DNA of 64,000 bases. Origin: Flavobacteriales bacterium. Lineage in GTDB: Bacteria > Bacteroidota > Bacteroidia > UBA10329. This document shows positions 26,679 to 35,982 of this stretch, piece by piece. Under the pieces are notes generated by a model. That model ran no database searches and had not been told where the DNA came from. It worked only from the letters and a program-made list of their open reading frames with translations. Where the stretch lies: assembly GCA_021741075.1 (NCBI GenBank), contig JAIOYO010000015.1, positions 1 to 64,000 on the forward strand, read 5' to 3'. How positions within the stretch are numbered: position 1 is the stretch's first letter; every line of letters starts with the position of its first letter. The translations under genes were made by a program, and so were the position numbers.

Positions 26679-27506
26679 ATGAAAAAGCTTCGAATCCTTA
26701 TTCCAACCGATTATTCGTTGCTTGCCCGCAAGGCAGCTGAATACGCAGTATCGTTATCATCAAATATTGATGCTGAATACATTCTGCTTCACTGCGATAA
26801 TGTTCCAAGACCTTCTTACGCATTCGTAAATAAATTGGAAGATTTGCTTCGGGCAGAATCCCTCAAAACAGGAAACGAGTTGGCGGGTTCTATCCGTAAA
26901 TCAACAGGAATCAACGCAAAAATTACTTGCGACATGGTTCATGGTGATCCAATTGAAGTATTAGAAACCTATAGTCAGGAGCACAAGGTTGATTTGATTG
27001 TGATGGGAACTAAGGGAGAGTCTGTAATTCAGAATAAACTGTTCGGATCTGTGGCTGCAGGTGTATTGGAAAACGTCTCTTGTCCTACCATCTTCGTTCC
27101 TGCAAACGCAGACACAACCAATAAACCTGAGAATATTGCTTTTGCAACGGACCTCACCAATATTGACGAGGAAATTGAAGAGTTGATTTCATTTGCACAG
27201 TTCTTCAACGCAACCATTCATGTAGTGCATGTCTATCCAGATACGATAGACCCTAGTACGTTTGATGAAGAAGCTACAAAGTTGGAATTGATTGCCAGCA
27301 CCAGTTATCCTCAGTTAACATTCAATGCTGTTATGGATTCAGATATCATTGCAGGACTCGACAAGTTTGTGGATACCGACCATCCTGATATGATAGCCAT
27401 GTTTACCTACAAAACGGGCATATTGGAATACCTTTTCAATACAAGCTACACGGAAGAAATGACTATGCACAGCAAAACACCTTTGCTGATTATGAGGAAG
27501 AAATAA
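26679..27506 (+). CDS. Tandem universal stress protein
   Basis: A 275-residue protein with two UspA-like domains. Domain 1 begins KLRILIPTDYSLLARKAAEYA and ends with the nucleotide-binding pattern MGTKGESVIQNKLFGSVAAGVL..CPTIFVP. Domain 2 (about 145-275) begins ENIAFATDLTNIDEE and lacks a clear second G-x2-G-x9-G motif. USPs respond to starvation, redox or membrane stress. The ATG follows the oxoamine synthase stop after a single base, so the two form an operon. Two more tandem USPs lie at 62-64 kb. Confidence 0.88.
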   Translation: MKKLRILIPTDYSLLARKAAEYAVSLSSNIDAEYILLHCDNVPRPSYAFVNKLEDLLRAESLKTGNELAGSIRKSTGINAKITCDMVHGDPIEVLETYSQEHKVDLIVMGTKGESVIQNKLFGSVAAGVLENVSCPTIFVPANADTTNKPENIAFATDLTNIDEEIEELISFAQFFNATIHVVHVYPDTIDPSTFDEEATKLELIASTSYPQLTFNAVMDSDIIAGLDKFVDTDHPDMIAMFTYKTGILEYLFNTSYTEEMTMHSKTPLLIMRKK

Positions 27507-27511
27507 AGCCC

Positions 27512-27536
27512 TTAAATTCCCAAAAGGGGATTTTAA
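27512..27536. terminator. Weak hairpin between convergent genes
   Basis: TTAAATTCCC (27512-27521) can pair with GGGGATTTTAA (27526-27536) around an AAAA loop, giving a short stem usable from both sides. It overlaps the last codons of the lipid kinase gene. Confidence 0.4.
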
Positions 27537-28495
27537 AAAGGAAACACCTTCTCTTCAGGAACTTCTCCAATTACAAACCGAAGCGCTTGTTTCTGAATAC
27601 TGAATGTAGCTGGTCCCATTCCTACAAACTCGCCATCAGCTTCAATAAATTCTGGTTTGTTGGTTCGCTGAATCTCAATCTTTGAAGTTCTGAAAGAGGT
27701 GATTTTTGGATTCTTGAAGATGGTGCCAGCCCTCAGTTTAGGATAATCTTTGAGCACCATCCATTTAGGCATATTCTCAAACACCGTTACATCAAACAAA
27801 CCATCGGTTGGATCAGCAAAAGGAGCTGGAAGCATTCCTCCTCCGTTGTGCCTACAAATGGCGACAGAGAGATTAAAAATCTTCTCAGTTCGTACCACAT
27901 CGTTGTATTTTAAGGTCAACTCAGGCACTTCAAACGACAATAATCCTTTGAAGACGATGTAATCATAGAACAACTTTCCTTGAAATAGATTGGCTGTTTT
28001 TCTTGCTTCAGTGATAAGCACCGCGCATTGCGATTCGTATGCTACGCCTGCAATATTTACGAAGTAATGTTTGGCTGGTTTTCCATCCTTAAATAAATCA
28101 ATGATGCCCAAATCATGTTTAATTTCCAACCCATTATTTATGGTTGCAATCCAAGCTTTTGGGCTATCAGGAACTTTAAAGAACCTAGTCCAATCATTGC
28201 CCGTCCCACTTGGATAATGCGCCAAAAGCACTTCATCTGGAGTACAAGATTTCTGAGTCATCAAACCATTAACAGCTGCATTTAAAGAACCATCACCACC
28301 ATAAGAAGCAATCTTGCGATAGCCTTCCGCACAGGCTTTTTCCATTAAGACTTCAATGTGTCCGTTGTATTCAGACATCCAAACAATTGGGTCAAACCCT
28401 TCCTTAAGAAATGCTTCATGAATTGATTTCCATTTGATGCCACCTTTACCATCGGCAGACACAGGATTGATAATAAAAAGCCAGCGGTTTTGCAT
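27533..28495 (-). CDS. Diacylglycerol/sphingosine kinase-family lipid kinase
   Basis: A 320-residue DAGK catalytic-domain protein. It has INPVSADGKGG at the N-terminus, ASYGGDGSLNAAVNGLM (the GGDG ATP-binding loop, about 64-80), HYPSGTGNDWTR, and near the end EADGEFV, the usual second conserved site. The family phosphorylates the hydroxyl of diacylglycerol or sphingoid lipids. It faces the oxoamine synthase operon convergently, so a lipid link is conceivable but not shown. ATG at 28493-28495. Confidence 0.88.
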   Translation of the reverse strand: MQNRWLFIINPVSADGKGGIKWKSIHEAFLKEGFDPIVWMSEYNGHIEVLMEKACAEGYRKIASYGGDGSLNAAVNGLMTQKSCTPDEVLLAHYPSGTGNDWTRFFKVPDSPKAWIATINNGLEIKHDLGIIDLFKDGKPAKHYFVNIAGVAYESQCAVLITEARKTANLFQGKLFYDYIVFKGLLSFEVPELTLKYNDVVRTEKIFNLSVAICRHNGGGMLPAPFADPTDGLFDVTVFENMPKWMVLKDYPKLRAGTIFKNPKITSFRTSKIEIQRTNKPEFIEADGEFVGMGPATFSIQKQALRFVIGEVPEEKVFPF

Positions 28496-28569
28496 ACGCT
28501 GTAAATGTAATATCTTGAGTCCTACATGGTTTTGAAAACCGAGAAGACCTTCTGTCTTATTTTCGCACC

Positions 28570-29631
28570 GTGCGTATTGCTCTCATACATTATCGGCTTC
28601 TTCGGAAAGGTGGTCTTGAAACAAGACTATTCAATTATTTGAATTACTACAGTTCAAAAGGGCATCAAGTACATCTAATAGTCTCAAAAATTGATGCAGA
28701 TCTAATTATTCCTACTTCGATTAAGATTCATCAGGTCAATTTGAAGCGAGTGCCTAAACCGATCAGAATGTGGTTCTTCAATAAAGGATTGAAGGACATT
28801 ATGGCTGAAAATAGTTTTGATCTGAGCATTTCATTAGGCAGAACTTCCCATCAGGATCTGGTTATGTGCCCTGGAACACATTTAGGTTATATGAAAGCGC
28901 TGAATTTCCGATTTCAAGGGCCGATAGACAGGATGAATGTGTATTTGGACAAGCTTGCCTATCGCGATTCAAAATTGGTGCTGGCCGCTTCCGAGCAGGT
29001 CAAAGATGAATTGAGGAACTATGCAAATGTGCCAGAATCAAAAATCAGGGTACTTTATCCTCCTACAGATACCAATAAATTCAACCAATCCGGAATCCAT
29101 CGTAAAAGAGAATGGCGAGATAAGTATGGCTTTTCAAACACTAAGAAAAGTCTGCTTTTCGTTACCACTGGAAATCATCTCAAAGGCTATGATTTTCTAT
29201 TAACACTAATGGCCAAATTGGTGGACGAACCCATCGAATTAATCATAGCTGGCGTGAAGCCAATACAGACCGATTTGAAGAACGTGAAATACTTGGGATA
29301 TTCGGAAAATGTGAATGAATTGATGTGGGCGGCAGATGCATTGGTTCATCCTGCTAAGTATGAAGCCTATGCACAGGTTGTAAGCGAATCTCTTCTGTGT
29401 GGTCTTCCAGTACTTGTTTCGCATATGGTCGGGGCTAAGTCTGTCGTAACAGAGGATGTGGGTATCGTTGTAAACTCGTTCAACGAAGAGCTTTGGTTGT
29501 CGGCCATCCAAGATATTTTGAATCGTAATTGGTGCATTGATCCAAACTTTTCCGAACTACATGGTCTAACCGTAGAGCGTCATTGCGAACGAATCCTTCA
29601 GTTGGGAATGGAAGCGGTTAAACCAAGGTAA
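28570..29631 (+). CDS. Glycosyltransferase family 4-like protein
   Basis: A 353-residue GT-B glycosyltransferase starting at GTG (28570); MRIALIHYRLLRKGGLETR is the usual start, and no ATG fits. The acceptor-side glycines are KGGLETR. The donor-side half includes LLFVTTGNHLKGYDFLL, WAADALVHPAKYEAYAQVVSESLLCGLPVL (the E-x7-E-like segment) and VVTEDVGIVV. It would transfer a sugar from a nucleotide donor to a cell-surface or lipid acceptor. The 3' end overlaps the convergent phosphoesterase gene by 14 bp. Confidence 0.88.
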   Translation: MRIALIHYRLLRKGGLETRLFNYLNYYSSKGHQVHLIVSKIDADLIIPTSIKIHQVNLKRVPKPIRMWFFNKGLKDIMAENSFDLSISLGRTSHQDLVMCPGTHLGYMKALNFRFQGPIDRMNVYLDKLAYRDSKLVLAASEQVKDELRNYANVPESKIRVLYPPTDTNKFNQSGIHRKREWRDKYGFSNTKKSLLFVTTGNHLKGYDFLLTLMAKLVDEPIELIIAGVKPIQTDLKNVKYLGYSENVNELMWAADALVHPAKYEAYAQVVSESLLCGLPVLVSHMVGAKSVVTEDVGIVVNSFNEELWLSAIQDILNRNWCIDPNFSELHGLTVERHCERILQLGMEAVKPR

Positions 29632-30139
29632 GAGGCTTGCTATCAGTCCTCTTTCCTAATTCAATTACTTCCAAATCTTTGATGTTTCCGGCATCTAGCG
29701 TAAATCGCAAAAGCGTTTTTACAATATGAAAACCGTGAATTCCTGCCGCCCCGGGATTCATATGCAGGCATTCATATTTCTTATCAAACATCACTTTCAA
29801 AATGTGTGAATGACCACAGATATAAAGCTTAGGTCGCTCCTTTTGAATTAGTTCACGAACACGTGCTGTGTATCTGCCTGGATATCCGCCAATATGTGTA
29901 ATCAGCACTTTCACTCCTTCCAGATCAAAAAGTTGGTTTTCGGGATGTACTAAGCGAAGTTTATCTCCGTCAATGTTGCCATAAACTGCACGTAGCGGTT
30001 TCCAATTGGCGAGGTTATCCGTTACTTCGAGAGTGCCAATATCGCCAGCATGCCAAATTTCATCGCAACTCTCAAGGTATTTCGGAAGCTCGGAATCGAG
30101 ATATCCGTGGGTGTCAGAAAGTAAGCCAATTCGCTTCAT
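29618..30139 (-). CDS. Metallophosphoesterase, YfcE/MJ0936 type
   Basis: A 173-residue calcineurin-like phosphoesterase. The metal motifs are all present: LLSDTHG (D-x-H), HAGDIG (GD-x-x), YGNIDGD (G-N-x-D), ITHIGGYPG and CGHSHILK (G-H-x-H). Short members of this group hydrolyse phosphodiesters. Its start codon overlaps the stop of the giant adhesin-like gene in TAATG, so it is probably translated from the same mRNA, although the two products have no evident link. Confidence 0.92.
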   Translation of the reverse strand: MKRIGLLSDTHGYLDSELPKYLESCDEIWHAGDIGTLEVTDNLANWKPLRAVYGNIDGDKLRLVHPENQLFDLEGVKVLITHIGGYPGRYTARVRELIQKERPKLYICGHSHILKVMFDKKYECLHMNPGAAGIHGFHIVKTLLRFTLDAGNIKDLEVIELGKRTDSKPLTLV

Positions 30140-33100
30140 TAGCGCATGAGAAAAATCTCACCGTTGTATTGGTGTTGTTCATTATTTACATCAACAATTA
30201 CGAATCGATAGATATACATTCCGCTTTCTACTTGTTTGCCTTTGTAGGTACCATTCCACTCAAATTCCATGTTGGAAGAATAAAACAAATTCTCGCCCCA
30301 ACGGTCAAAAATCCACATTTCATATTCCTTCAGTCCTACTCCATTTCCGGCAAATGTCTCGTTAAGACCATCAGCATTTGGCGTGAATGTGTTTGGTATA
30401 TAGAAGGCAATGGCAGGTTTTACAATTACCCGAATCGAAGTCTCATCATCGCATCCGTAATCATTATTCACGGTTTGAATAACCTGATAGTTGCCTGCTT
30501 CCTGATATTCGTGTGAAGGATTTTGGTCTAAGGAAATAGAACCGTCCGCAAAATCGTACAACCATTCTGTAGCGCCAAAACTTTCGTCCGAGAAATCTAC
30601 TCTCGGAAAGAACATAATGTATTCATCCTTATCGGAACTAAAACCAGCAATTGGCCGCGGCCAAACATCAATTGCATCTACCACCAAAAGTGTGTCATCA
30701 CAACCATTGGTTGATGTGGCAATAAGTTGCACGTCATAAAATCCGCTATCTGGATAAATTGTCTGTGGATGAACTTGCGATGAAGAAATGCCATGTCCCA
30801 AATCCCAATGGTAACTGGCAATGTTGTAGCCATTAGAAATGGTGGTGTTATTATCGAAAACCACGGTAAGCGGTTGACAGCCCTCATTTGGAATTGGCGT
30901 GTAGGAAATCTGTGGAAGTGGAAATATCTCGACCTGATGCGATACGGATTCTACACAACCAAAATTGGAAGTAGCTAGCAATGTGGCTTGGTAAAATCCC
31001 TCTGCTGGATACGCATGTGTTGGGTCTTGAAGATTTGAATTCGTGAGGTCCCCAAAATCCCAATCGTAAACATCAATTGTTCCTTCACTAATCTGCGATT
31101 GATTGATGAAGGAAACGATGTCTTCAAAACAGGTGTCGTTGTGCGTGAATTCAGGTTCAGGCAAAACGTAAATGCGAATGTCTTTGGTGATAGTGTCCTT
31201 ACAACCAAAATCGGAGGTGACGGTGAGGAAAACTGGTAGATAGCCTGTTTGCGGGAACGTGTGCGTGGGGTTTTGTAGCGTGCTAGTTGCGGAGAATCCG
31301 AAATCCCAGACATTATTGGTGATGGTTCCTGTGGAGATGAACGAAAGATTTGTGAAGGTTGTGACCTCGTTTAAGCAAACACTATCGGCCGTAAAATCGG
31401 CAACTGGCATTGGGTGTATGGTGATGGTTTCAACAATCGTATCCAAACAACCTAAATCTGTTTCTACAATCAATTCGACATCATAATCAGCTGGAGCTGA
31501 ATAAAGATGTGCGATGGGCCCTACTCCATTTGCAGATGTATTATCACCCAAATCCCAATTCCAAGTGTCTACCGAACCAGAGTTACTGGTGCTTTGGTCT
31601 GTGAATGTTGCACTGGCATTCAGGCACACATTGCTAAATGAGAAATCGGCAACAGGCAATTGAAATACTTCAACCTGCTGTTGGGTTGTATCGCTACAGC
31701 CGTTATCGGTTTCGACCATCAATGTCACGGTATAGTTTCCGAAGGTGTTGTAGTCGTTCGAAGTGTTTTGAACCGCATCCGTATTCGTATCACCAAAATT
31801 CCAATCCCAAAAAGCAATGCTACCAGAAGCCACAGAGGTTTGGTCTGCGAATACCATCGTTTCATTCAAACAGACATTCTGTGTAGCAAAATCTGCAGCT
31901 GGTTTAGGGTCAACTATAGCAGCAACCGTAAGTGAATCCACACATCCAAAATCGGAAGTAACGGTTAGCTGAATATTGATTGACCCAGCGATTAAATAGG
32001 TGTGTGTTGGGTTTTGATCGATGGATGATGTGTTATCTCCAAAATCATAATTCCAGGCTACAATAGTTCCTTCGGAAATGCTTGATGTATCTGCAATAGA
32101 AATAGGTTCCAATTGGCAGATGTTCGGCACTTCAAAACCTGGAATGGGAATAGCATGGAGTGTAATCTGTTGCATTGTGGTATCACCACAGCCTTGGTCG
32201 CTCAACGCAATCAGGGTTACGTCATATTGACCATAAACTGAATACGTATGTGTTGGATTCTGCTGAATGGATGTCGCCACATCTCCAAAATCCCATTGCC
32301 ATGAATCAACTGTACCAGATGTTATTGTAGAAACATCTTCGAACGGATAATTCGATTGAAAACAATCATCAATTGGAGTGAAATCAGCTTGGGGTAACGG
32401 ATAAATCTCTACAGCTTGTTCCAGCGTATCTCGGCACCCGAACGAGTCTTCCACAATCAATCGTGCATTGTACATATTTACTGTAGCATATTGATGTATT
32501 GGGTTTTGAGTATTGTCCGTTGCATTATCACCAAAATCCCAATTCCAGATGGTTATTGGATAATCGCTTTGCGCAGATTGATCTGTAAAAATTGTGTTCT
32601 CATTTAAGCACTGGTCGGTAAAAATGAAATCGGCCGTTGGTCTATCCCAAACTGTGATATTTCGGAAAATAGTGTCTCTGCAACCTATTGTGTCTTTTAC
32701 AATTAATTGAACCGTGTAATTGCCTCCAGATTGGTAAACGTGTGTGGGGTTAACATTAGCTAGGCTTAAGTTGGTAAAGGTTTCGGTGGTATTATCTCCG
32801 TAATTCCATTTTAGTTCGCTGAACTGCCCTAGATTATTGAAGTTGCCACATTGCTCTAAAAAAGTAAAATGAGCAGTGTCACCCGCACATATTTCAGGTT
32901 CATTAATGGTAAAATCCGCAAAAAGCTCGTAGGTGAAATCAGAATAATAAACGTCTTGCTGCGAATAGTTGTAGAACCCAAATCTACCGGGCTCAAAACA
33001 GTCGTAGATGTCGAAAATGGTATCTCCATCAACAAGAATAATGGCTCTATTGACAGTATATGTTACTTCAATTTCATGGTCTACATTTCGAGTCCAACCG

Positions 33101-35124
33101 TTGTTCCCATAGTTTGTTGCAGCAACCGTAAATTCGGGTGTATTTGTATGTCCCCAGAAAGTTGCCGCGTATGCTGCGTTTGGAATAGTCCCCACAGCAT
33201 GACTAAGTGCAAAACCTTCTTGTGCAGCAAACCCGCCATTTGTCTGTGCGCCTTGCTTCCAATCAAAGAGCCAAGTATCGAAATTATTGTTTGATCCTAA
33301 TGGGTTTTTAAATCCGAAAACGACTCCCATAAAGTCATCATCACTATCTGTAGTTCGCATTTTTCCTTTCATACGAACATTTATGTAATCTACAGGTGTT
33401 ACAAAAAATGTTGGATTACCATTTATGGTTTGATGAATTCGTGCTCCTGCATTTTGAACTACCCAATTGCCATTTGCAACAATTCCGGCTTGCACCCATG
33501 TGTAAAAATCCACGTCTGTTAAACATGCTGGCACATTTACTATGATGACTTGAGAACCAGTGCATCCGTTGGCATCTGTAACGGTGATAGTATGAGGACC
33601 AATGCACATTCCGGTGGCTATTTGCGTGGTTTGACCATTATCCCAACTGTATGTATAGGGCGGTGTGCCACCAGATGGATTGGTAAAACCCCCGCCATCG
33701 CAAGCACCTACAGCGCTAACATAATTAGCATAAGCATTTGGGAAAATAGGAGTTGGTTCGTTTAGCACTACACTTGCCTGAGCCGTACAGTTATTAGCAT
33801 CATTAATGGAAACAGTATTGGTTCCAGCCACAAGATTTGTTGGATTTTGCTGCGTGCTGCCAGTAGACCAAGAATAGTTGATTGGCGCAAGAGCTCCATT
33901 CACAGTGAGACTAGCTGACCCATCATTTCCACCATTACAGCTTACATCGGTTCCGTTCGAAATTGATGCCGTTATACCTGGAGGATTACCTAAAGTAATA
34001 CTTGTGGTTGCTGTACACTGGTTCGCATCTGTAATCGTTACGGTGTTTAACCCAGCCACAAGATTTGTTGGGTTTTGAACTGTGCTTCCTGTAGACCACA
34101 AATACGAATATGGAGTGGTTCCACCGTTGACCGTTAGATTAGCAGTTCCGTTTCCAACTGTGCAATTAGTTGGGTCGGTTCCGGTAATTGAAGTAGTGAT
34201 TTGAGTAGGTTGTGAAATTGTAATGGGAATAGTTTCCATGCAGCCACTGTTGGCTCCTGACTGGGCAAAAACAACTCCATTGCCAGCAGGAAGTCCTGGA
34301 ACTGAGTTGATCGCAGAATAATTTATGCCATCTGCCGAATATGTGTAATTCGGATGTCCTCCCGCACTTGTTATTGTTACTGTTCCATCACTTCCTCCAA
34401 AGCAGCTTACATCAGAAACAGCAACTGAATTCTGAAAACTTAGATCTACAGCAGTACAAGCCGTATTGTTTTGTAACTGAGGTGCGCCAATTACGGTTCC
34501 ATTCCAAGCGGGATTGCCTTGGAGATTTGTGTAATTACCATCAAACTTGTAATAGGCTAGAAGACCAGGTTGTGTTGTTGGAGCGGGAAGATCCATCATA
34601 TTGGCCTGAATTTGTGCCTGTGTTCTAGCCACGTTCCATATTCGAACCTCATCTATATAACCAAGCCAGGTTTCGCATTGACAGTTTGAGCGGTTACCAA
34701 TGGCGGTAATAAGGTTATTCTGCGCCATGGTTCCTGTGTGAGGAGTAGAAGACGCTAAGCAACCATTTACATAATAATTCAGACTGGCTCCATCGTACGT
34801 AAAAGCAAGATGATAGCATTCTCCAACATTAAGCGTGAACCCGGAAACAGCATTCACATAACCATTAGTTGTAGTTATTTCGACCGATCCTGGCCGCATG
34901 AGATAATTGACATTGCTTTGGTCTGTATGTTTCGAAACAATATTTACACCAGCTCCAGTCATAGTAACAATGGCTTCTACCGTAATCTGGCTTCCAGCCA
35001 CATCTAAATCGCCAACTTCAACATAATTGGCACCGCCCGGAACAAAAAGAGATTGACCACAAGCAACCCGAGCGAAAAACGCGAAGAACAACACTAGTGC
35101 AATAAGAGAAACGGAACGTTTCAA
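30139..35124 (-). CDS. Giant T9SS-exported PKD-repeat protein
   Basis: A 1661-residue protein from a TTG start (35122-35124), with an in-frame stop directly upstream and no ATG nearby. A signal peptide (SLIALVLFFAFFARVACGQ) is followed by a LamG/concanavalin-like domain (about 25-215), three SprB-type repeats of ~65 residues with LWSTGSTVQNPTNLVAG, a second beta-rich domain (about 500-720), then ten PKD domains (W-x-DFGD...QNPTHTY) from about 750 to 1560. The last 90 residues (IPNTFTPNADGLNETF...FDRWGENLF...WNGTYKGKQ) are the type B T9SS sorting domain. Expected to be a long, stalk-like surface adhesin or glycan-binding protein. PKD cores vary, and some lack the full WDFGD. Confidence 0.92.
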   Translation of the reverse strand: MKRSVSLIALVLFFAFFARVACGQSLFVPGGANYVEVGDLDVAGSQITVEAIVTMTGAGVNIVSKHTDQSNVNYLMRPGSVEITTTNGYVNAVSGFTLNVGECYHLAFTYDGASLNYYVNGCLASSTPHTGTMAQNNLITAIGNRSNCQCETWLGYIDEVRIWNVARTQAQIQANMMDLPAPTTQPGLLAYYKFDGNYTNLQGNPAWNGTVIGAPQLQNNTACTAVDLSFQNSVAVSDVSCFGGSDGTVTITSAGGHPNYTYSADGINYSAINSVPGLPAGNGVVFAQSGANSGCMETIPITISQPTQITTSITGTDPTNCTVGNGTANLTVNGGTTPYSYLWSTGSTVQNPTNLVAGLNTVTITDANQCTATTSITLGNPPGITASISNGTDVSCNGGNDGSASLTVNGALAPINYSWSTGSTQQNPTNLVAGTNTVSINDANNCTAQASVVLNEPTPIFPNAYANYVSAVGACDGGGFTNPSGGTPPYTYSWDNGQTTQIATGMCIGPHTITVTDANGCTGSQVIIVNVPACLTDVDFYTWVQAGIVANGNWVVQNAGARIHQTINGNPTFFVTPVDYINVRMKGKMRTTDSDDDFMGVVFGFKNPLGSNNNFDTWLFDWKQGAQTNGGFAAQEGFALSHAVGTIPNAAYAATFWGHTNTPEFTVAATNYGNNGWTRNVDHEIEVTYTVNRAIILVDGDTIFDIYDCFEPGRFGFYNYSQQDVYYSDFTYELFADFTINEPEICAGDTAHFTFLEQCGNFNNLGQFSELKWNYGDNTTETFTNLSLANVNPTHVYQSGGNYTVQLIVKDTIGCRDTIFRNITVWDRPTADFIFTDQCLNENTIFTDQSAQSDYPITIWNWDFGDNATDNTQNPIHQYATVNMYNARLIVEDSFGCRDTLEQAVEIYPLPQADFTPIDDCFQSNYPFEDVSTITSGTVDSWQWDFGDVATSIQQNPTHTYSVYGQYDVTLIALSDQGCGDTTMQQITLHAIPIPGFEVPNICQLEPISIADTSSISEGTIVAWNYDFGDNTSSIDQNPTHTYLIAGSINIQLTVTSDFGCVDSLTVAAIVDPKPAADFATQNVCLNETMVFADQTSVASGSIAFWDWNFGDTNTDAVQNTSNDYNTFGNYTVTLMVETDNGCSDTTQQQVEVFQLPVADFSFSNVCLNASATFTDQSTSNSGSVDTWNWDLGDNTSANGVGPIAHLYSAPADYDVELIVETDLGCLDTIVETITIHPMPVADFTADSVCLNEVTTFTNLSFISTGTITNNVWDFGFSATSTLQNPTHTFPQTGYLPVFLTVTSDFGCKDTITKDIRIYVLPEPEFTHNDTCFEDIVSFINQSQISEGTIDVYDWDFGDLTNSNLQDPTHAYPAEGFYQATLLATSNFGCVESVSHQVEIFPLPQISYTPIPNEGCQPLTVVFDNNTTISNGYNIASYHWDLGHGISSSQVHPQTIYPDSGFYDVQLIATSTNGCDDTLLVVDAIDVWPRPIAGFSSDKDEYIMFFPRVDFSDESFGATEWLYDFADGSISLDQNPSHEYQEAGNYQVIQTVNNDYGCDDETSIRVIVKPAIAFYIPNTFTPNADGLNETFAGNGVGLKEYEMWIFDRWGENLFYSSNMEFEWNGTYKGKQVESGMYIYRFVIVDVNNEQHQYNGEIFLMR

Positions 35125-35217
35125 TTATGGATTTTGGGGTTAGGTGTGTAAAGCTAAAAAATGTCTTCAGCAATACAGACGAAACAAATCAAGAGGGATG
35201 CTTAAAATGAAGCCGTT

Positions 35218-35982
35218 TTAAATCGGCTGCACGGAGTTTCCTGGTATCCAGCCCACATTTCCGTTAGAAAGTTTTATTCGAATCCATCCATTCAGCTCAT
35301 CTGATGTACTCACCACCAGTCCTTCATGTATAACGAACAAATCTTTGCCTTTTTGATCGGGAGCACTTTTGGCTGTAACTGTAGCGGCAAAAACAACTGC
35401 TCTATTGTCATGTACTGCGCGATTGTAGTTATTCTGCGCAGCATAAATGGAAAATCCGAACCAGATTAGCGCAACAAATCCAGTGTAGAAAGTAAGTCGC
35501 TTCATTCCTTCTTCACTCGAGAATCTGAATAATAAGAAACCACCCAAGGCCAGTACAAGCGCTACAACTGCAGACCAAGCCCAACCATCAGTGGAGAATG
35601 TATTAAGAACAGCCTTCCACCAAGTGACGAAGAAAAGTTGTGGCATTTCCTCTACCCTATCCTTCACACTCATATTGGCGAGTTTTAGATTTAACTGAAT
35701 GTCCTCGTCTTTAGGAGCTAGCTTTAATGCTCGCTCGTAATGAAGCACGGATGGAGCAATTTGACCCGCCTTGAAATAAGTATTGCCCAGATTGTAATGA
35801 ATTTCGGCACAAACATATTCTTGCGCTAGAATTTCTTCGTACAACTTGGCTGCATCAGCATAACGCTCATCAATAAATGCTTGGTCTGCTTCGGATTTGG
35901 TTGTTTCAACTTGAGCAGAAGCTGCCATTGATGCCAACAGAACAACACAAAAAACGAGATATGTAAGAATGTTTTTACGCAT
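35218..35982 (-). CDS. batE: BatE: TPR and SH3-like membrane protein
   Basis: From ATG at 35980-35982 the product is 254 residues; an ATG 12 bp upstream is possible. The signal peptide is RKNILTYLVFCVVLLASMAASA. A TPR pair (AKLYEEILAQEYVCAEIHYNLG, GQIAPSVLHYERALKLAP) fills about 30-95. Two membrane segments lie near 135-155 and 165-185. A C-terminal bacterial SH3-like domain (KDLFVIHEGLVV..GWIRIKLSNGNVGWIPG) follows. BatE closes the bat operon, and its start overlaps the batD end by 8 nt. Bat proteins are tied to oxygen and stress tolerance in Bacteroides, with unclear biochemistry. Confidence 0.85.
   Translation of the reverse strand: MRKNILTYLVFCVVLLASMAASAQVETTKSEADQAFIDERYADAAKLYEEILAQEYVCAEIHYNLGNTYFKAGQIAPSVLHYERALKLAPKDEDIQLNLKLANMSVKDRVEEMPQLFFVTWWKAVLNTFSTDGWAWSAVVALVLALGGFLLFRFSSEEGMKRLTFYTGFVALIWFGFSIYAAQNNYNRAVHDNRAVVFAATVTAKSAPDQKGKDLFVIHEGLVVSTSDELNGWIRIKLSNGNVGWIPGNSVQPI

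Noticed and set aside
30450..32900. Long tandem structure in the giant gene as a DNA satellite
   Set aside because: The period (~250 bp) reflects PKD domains; similarity is at protein level, so no separate repeat feature is needed.
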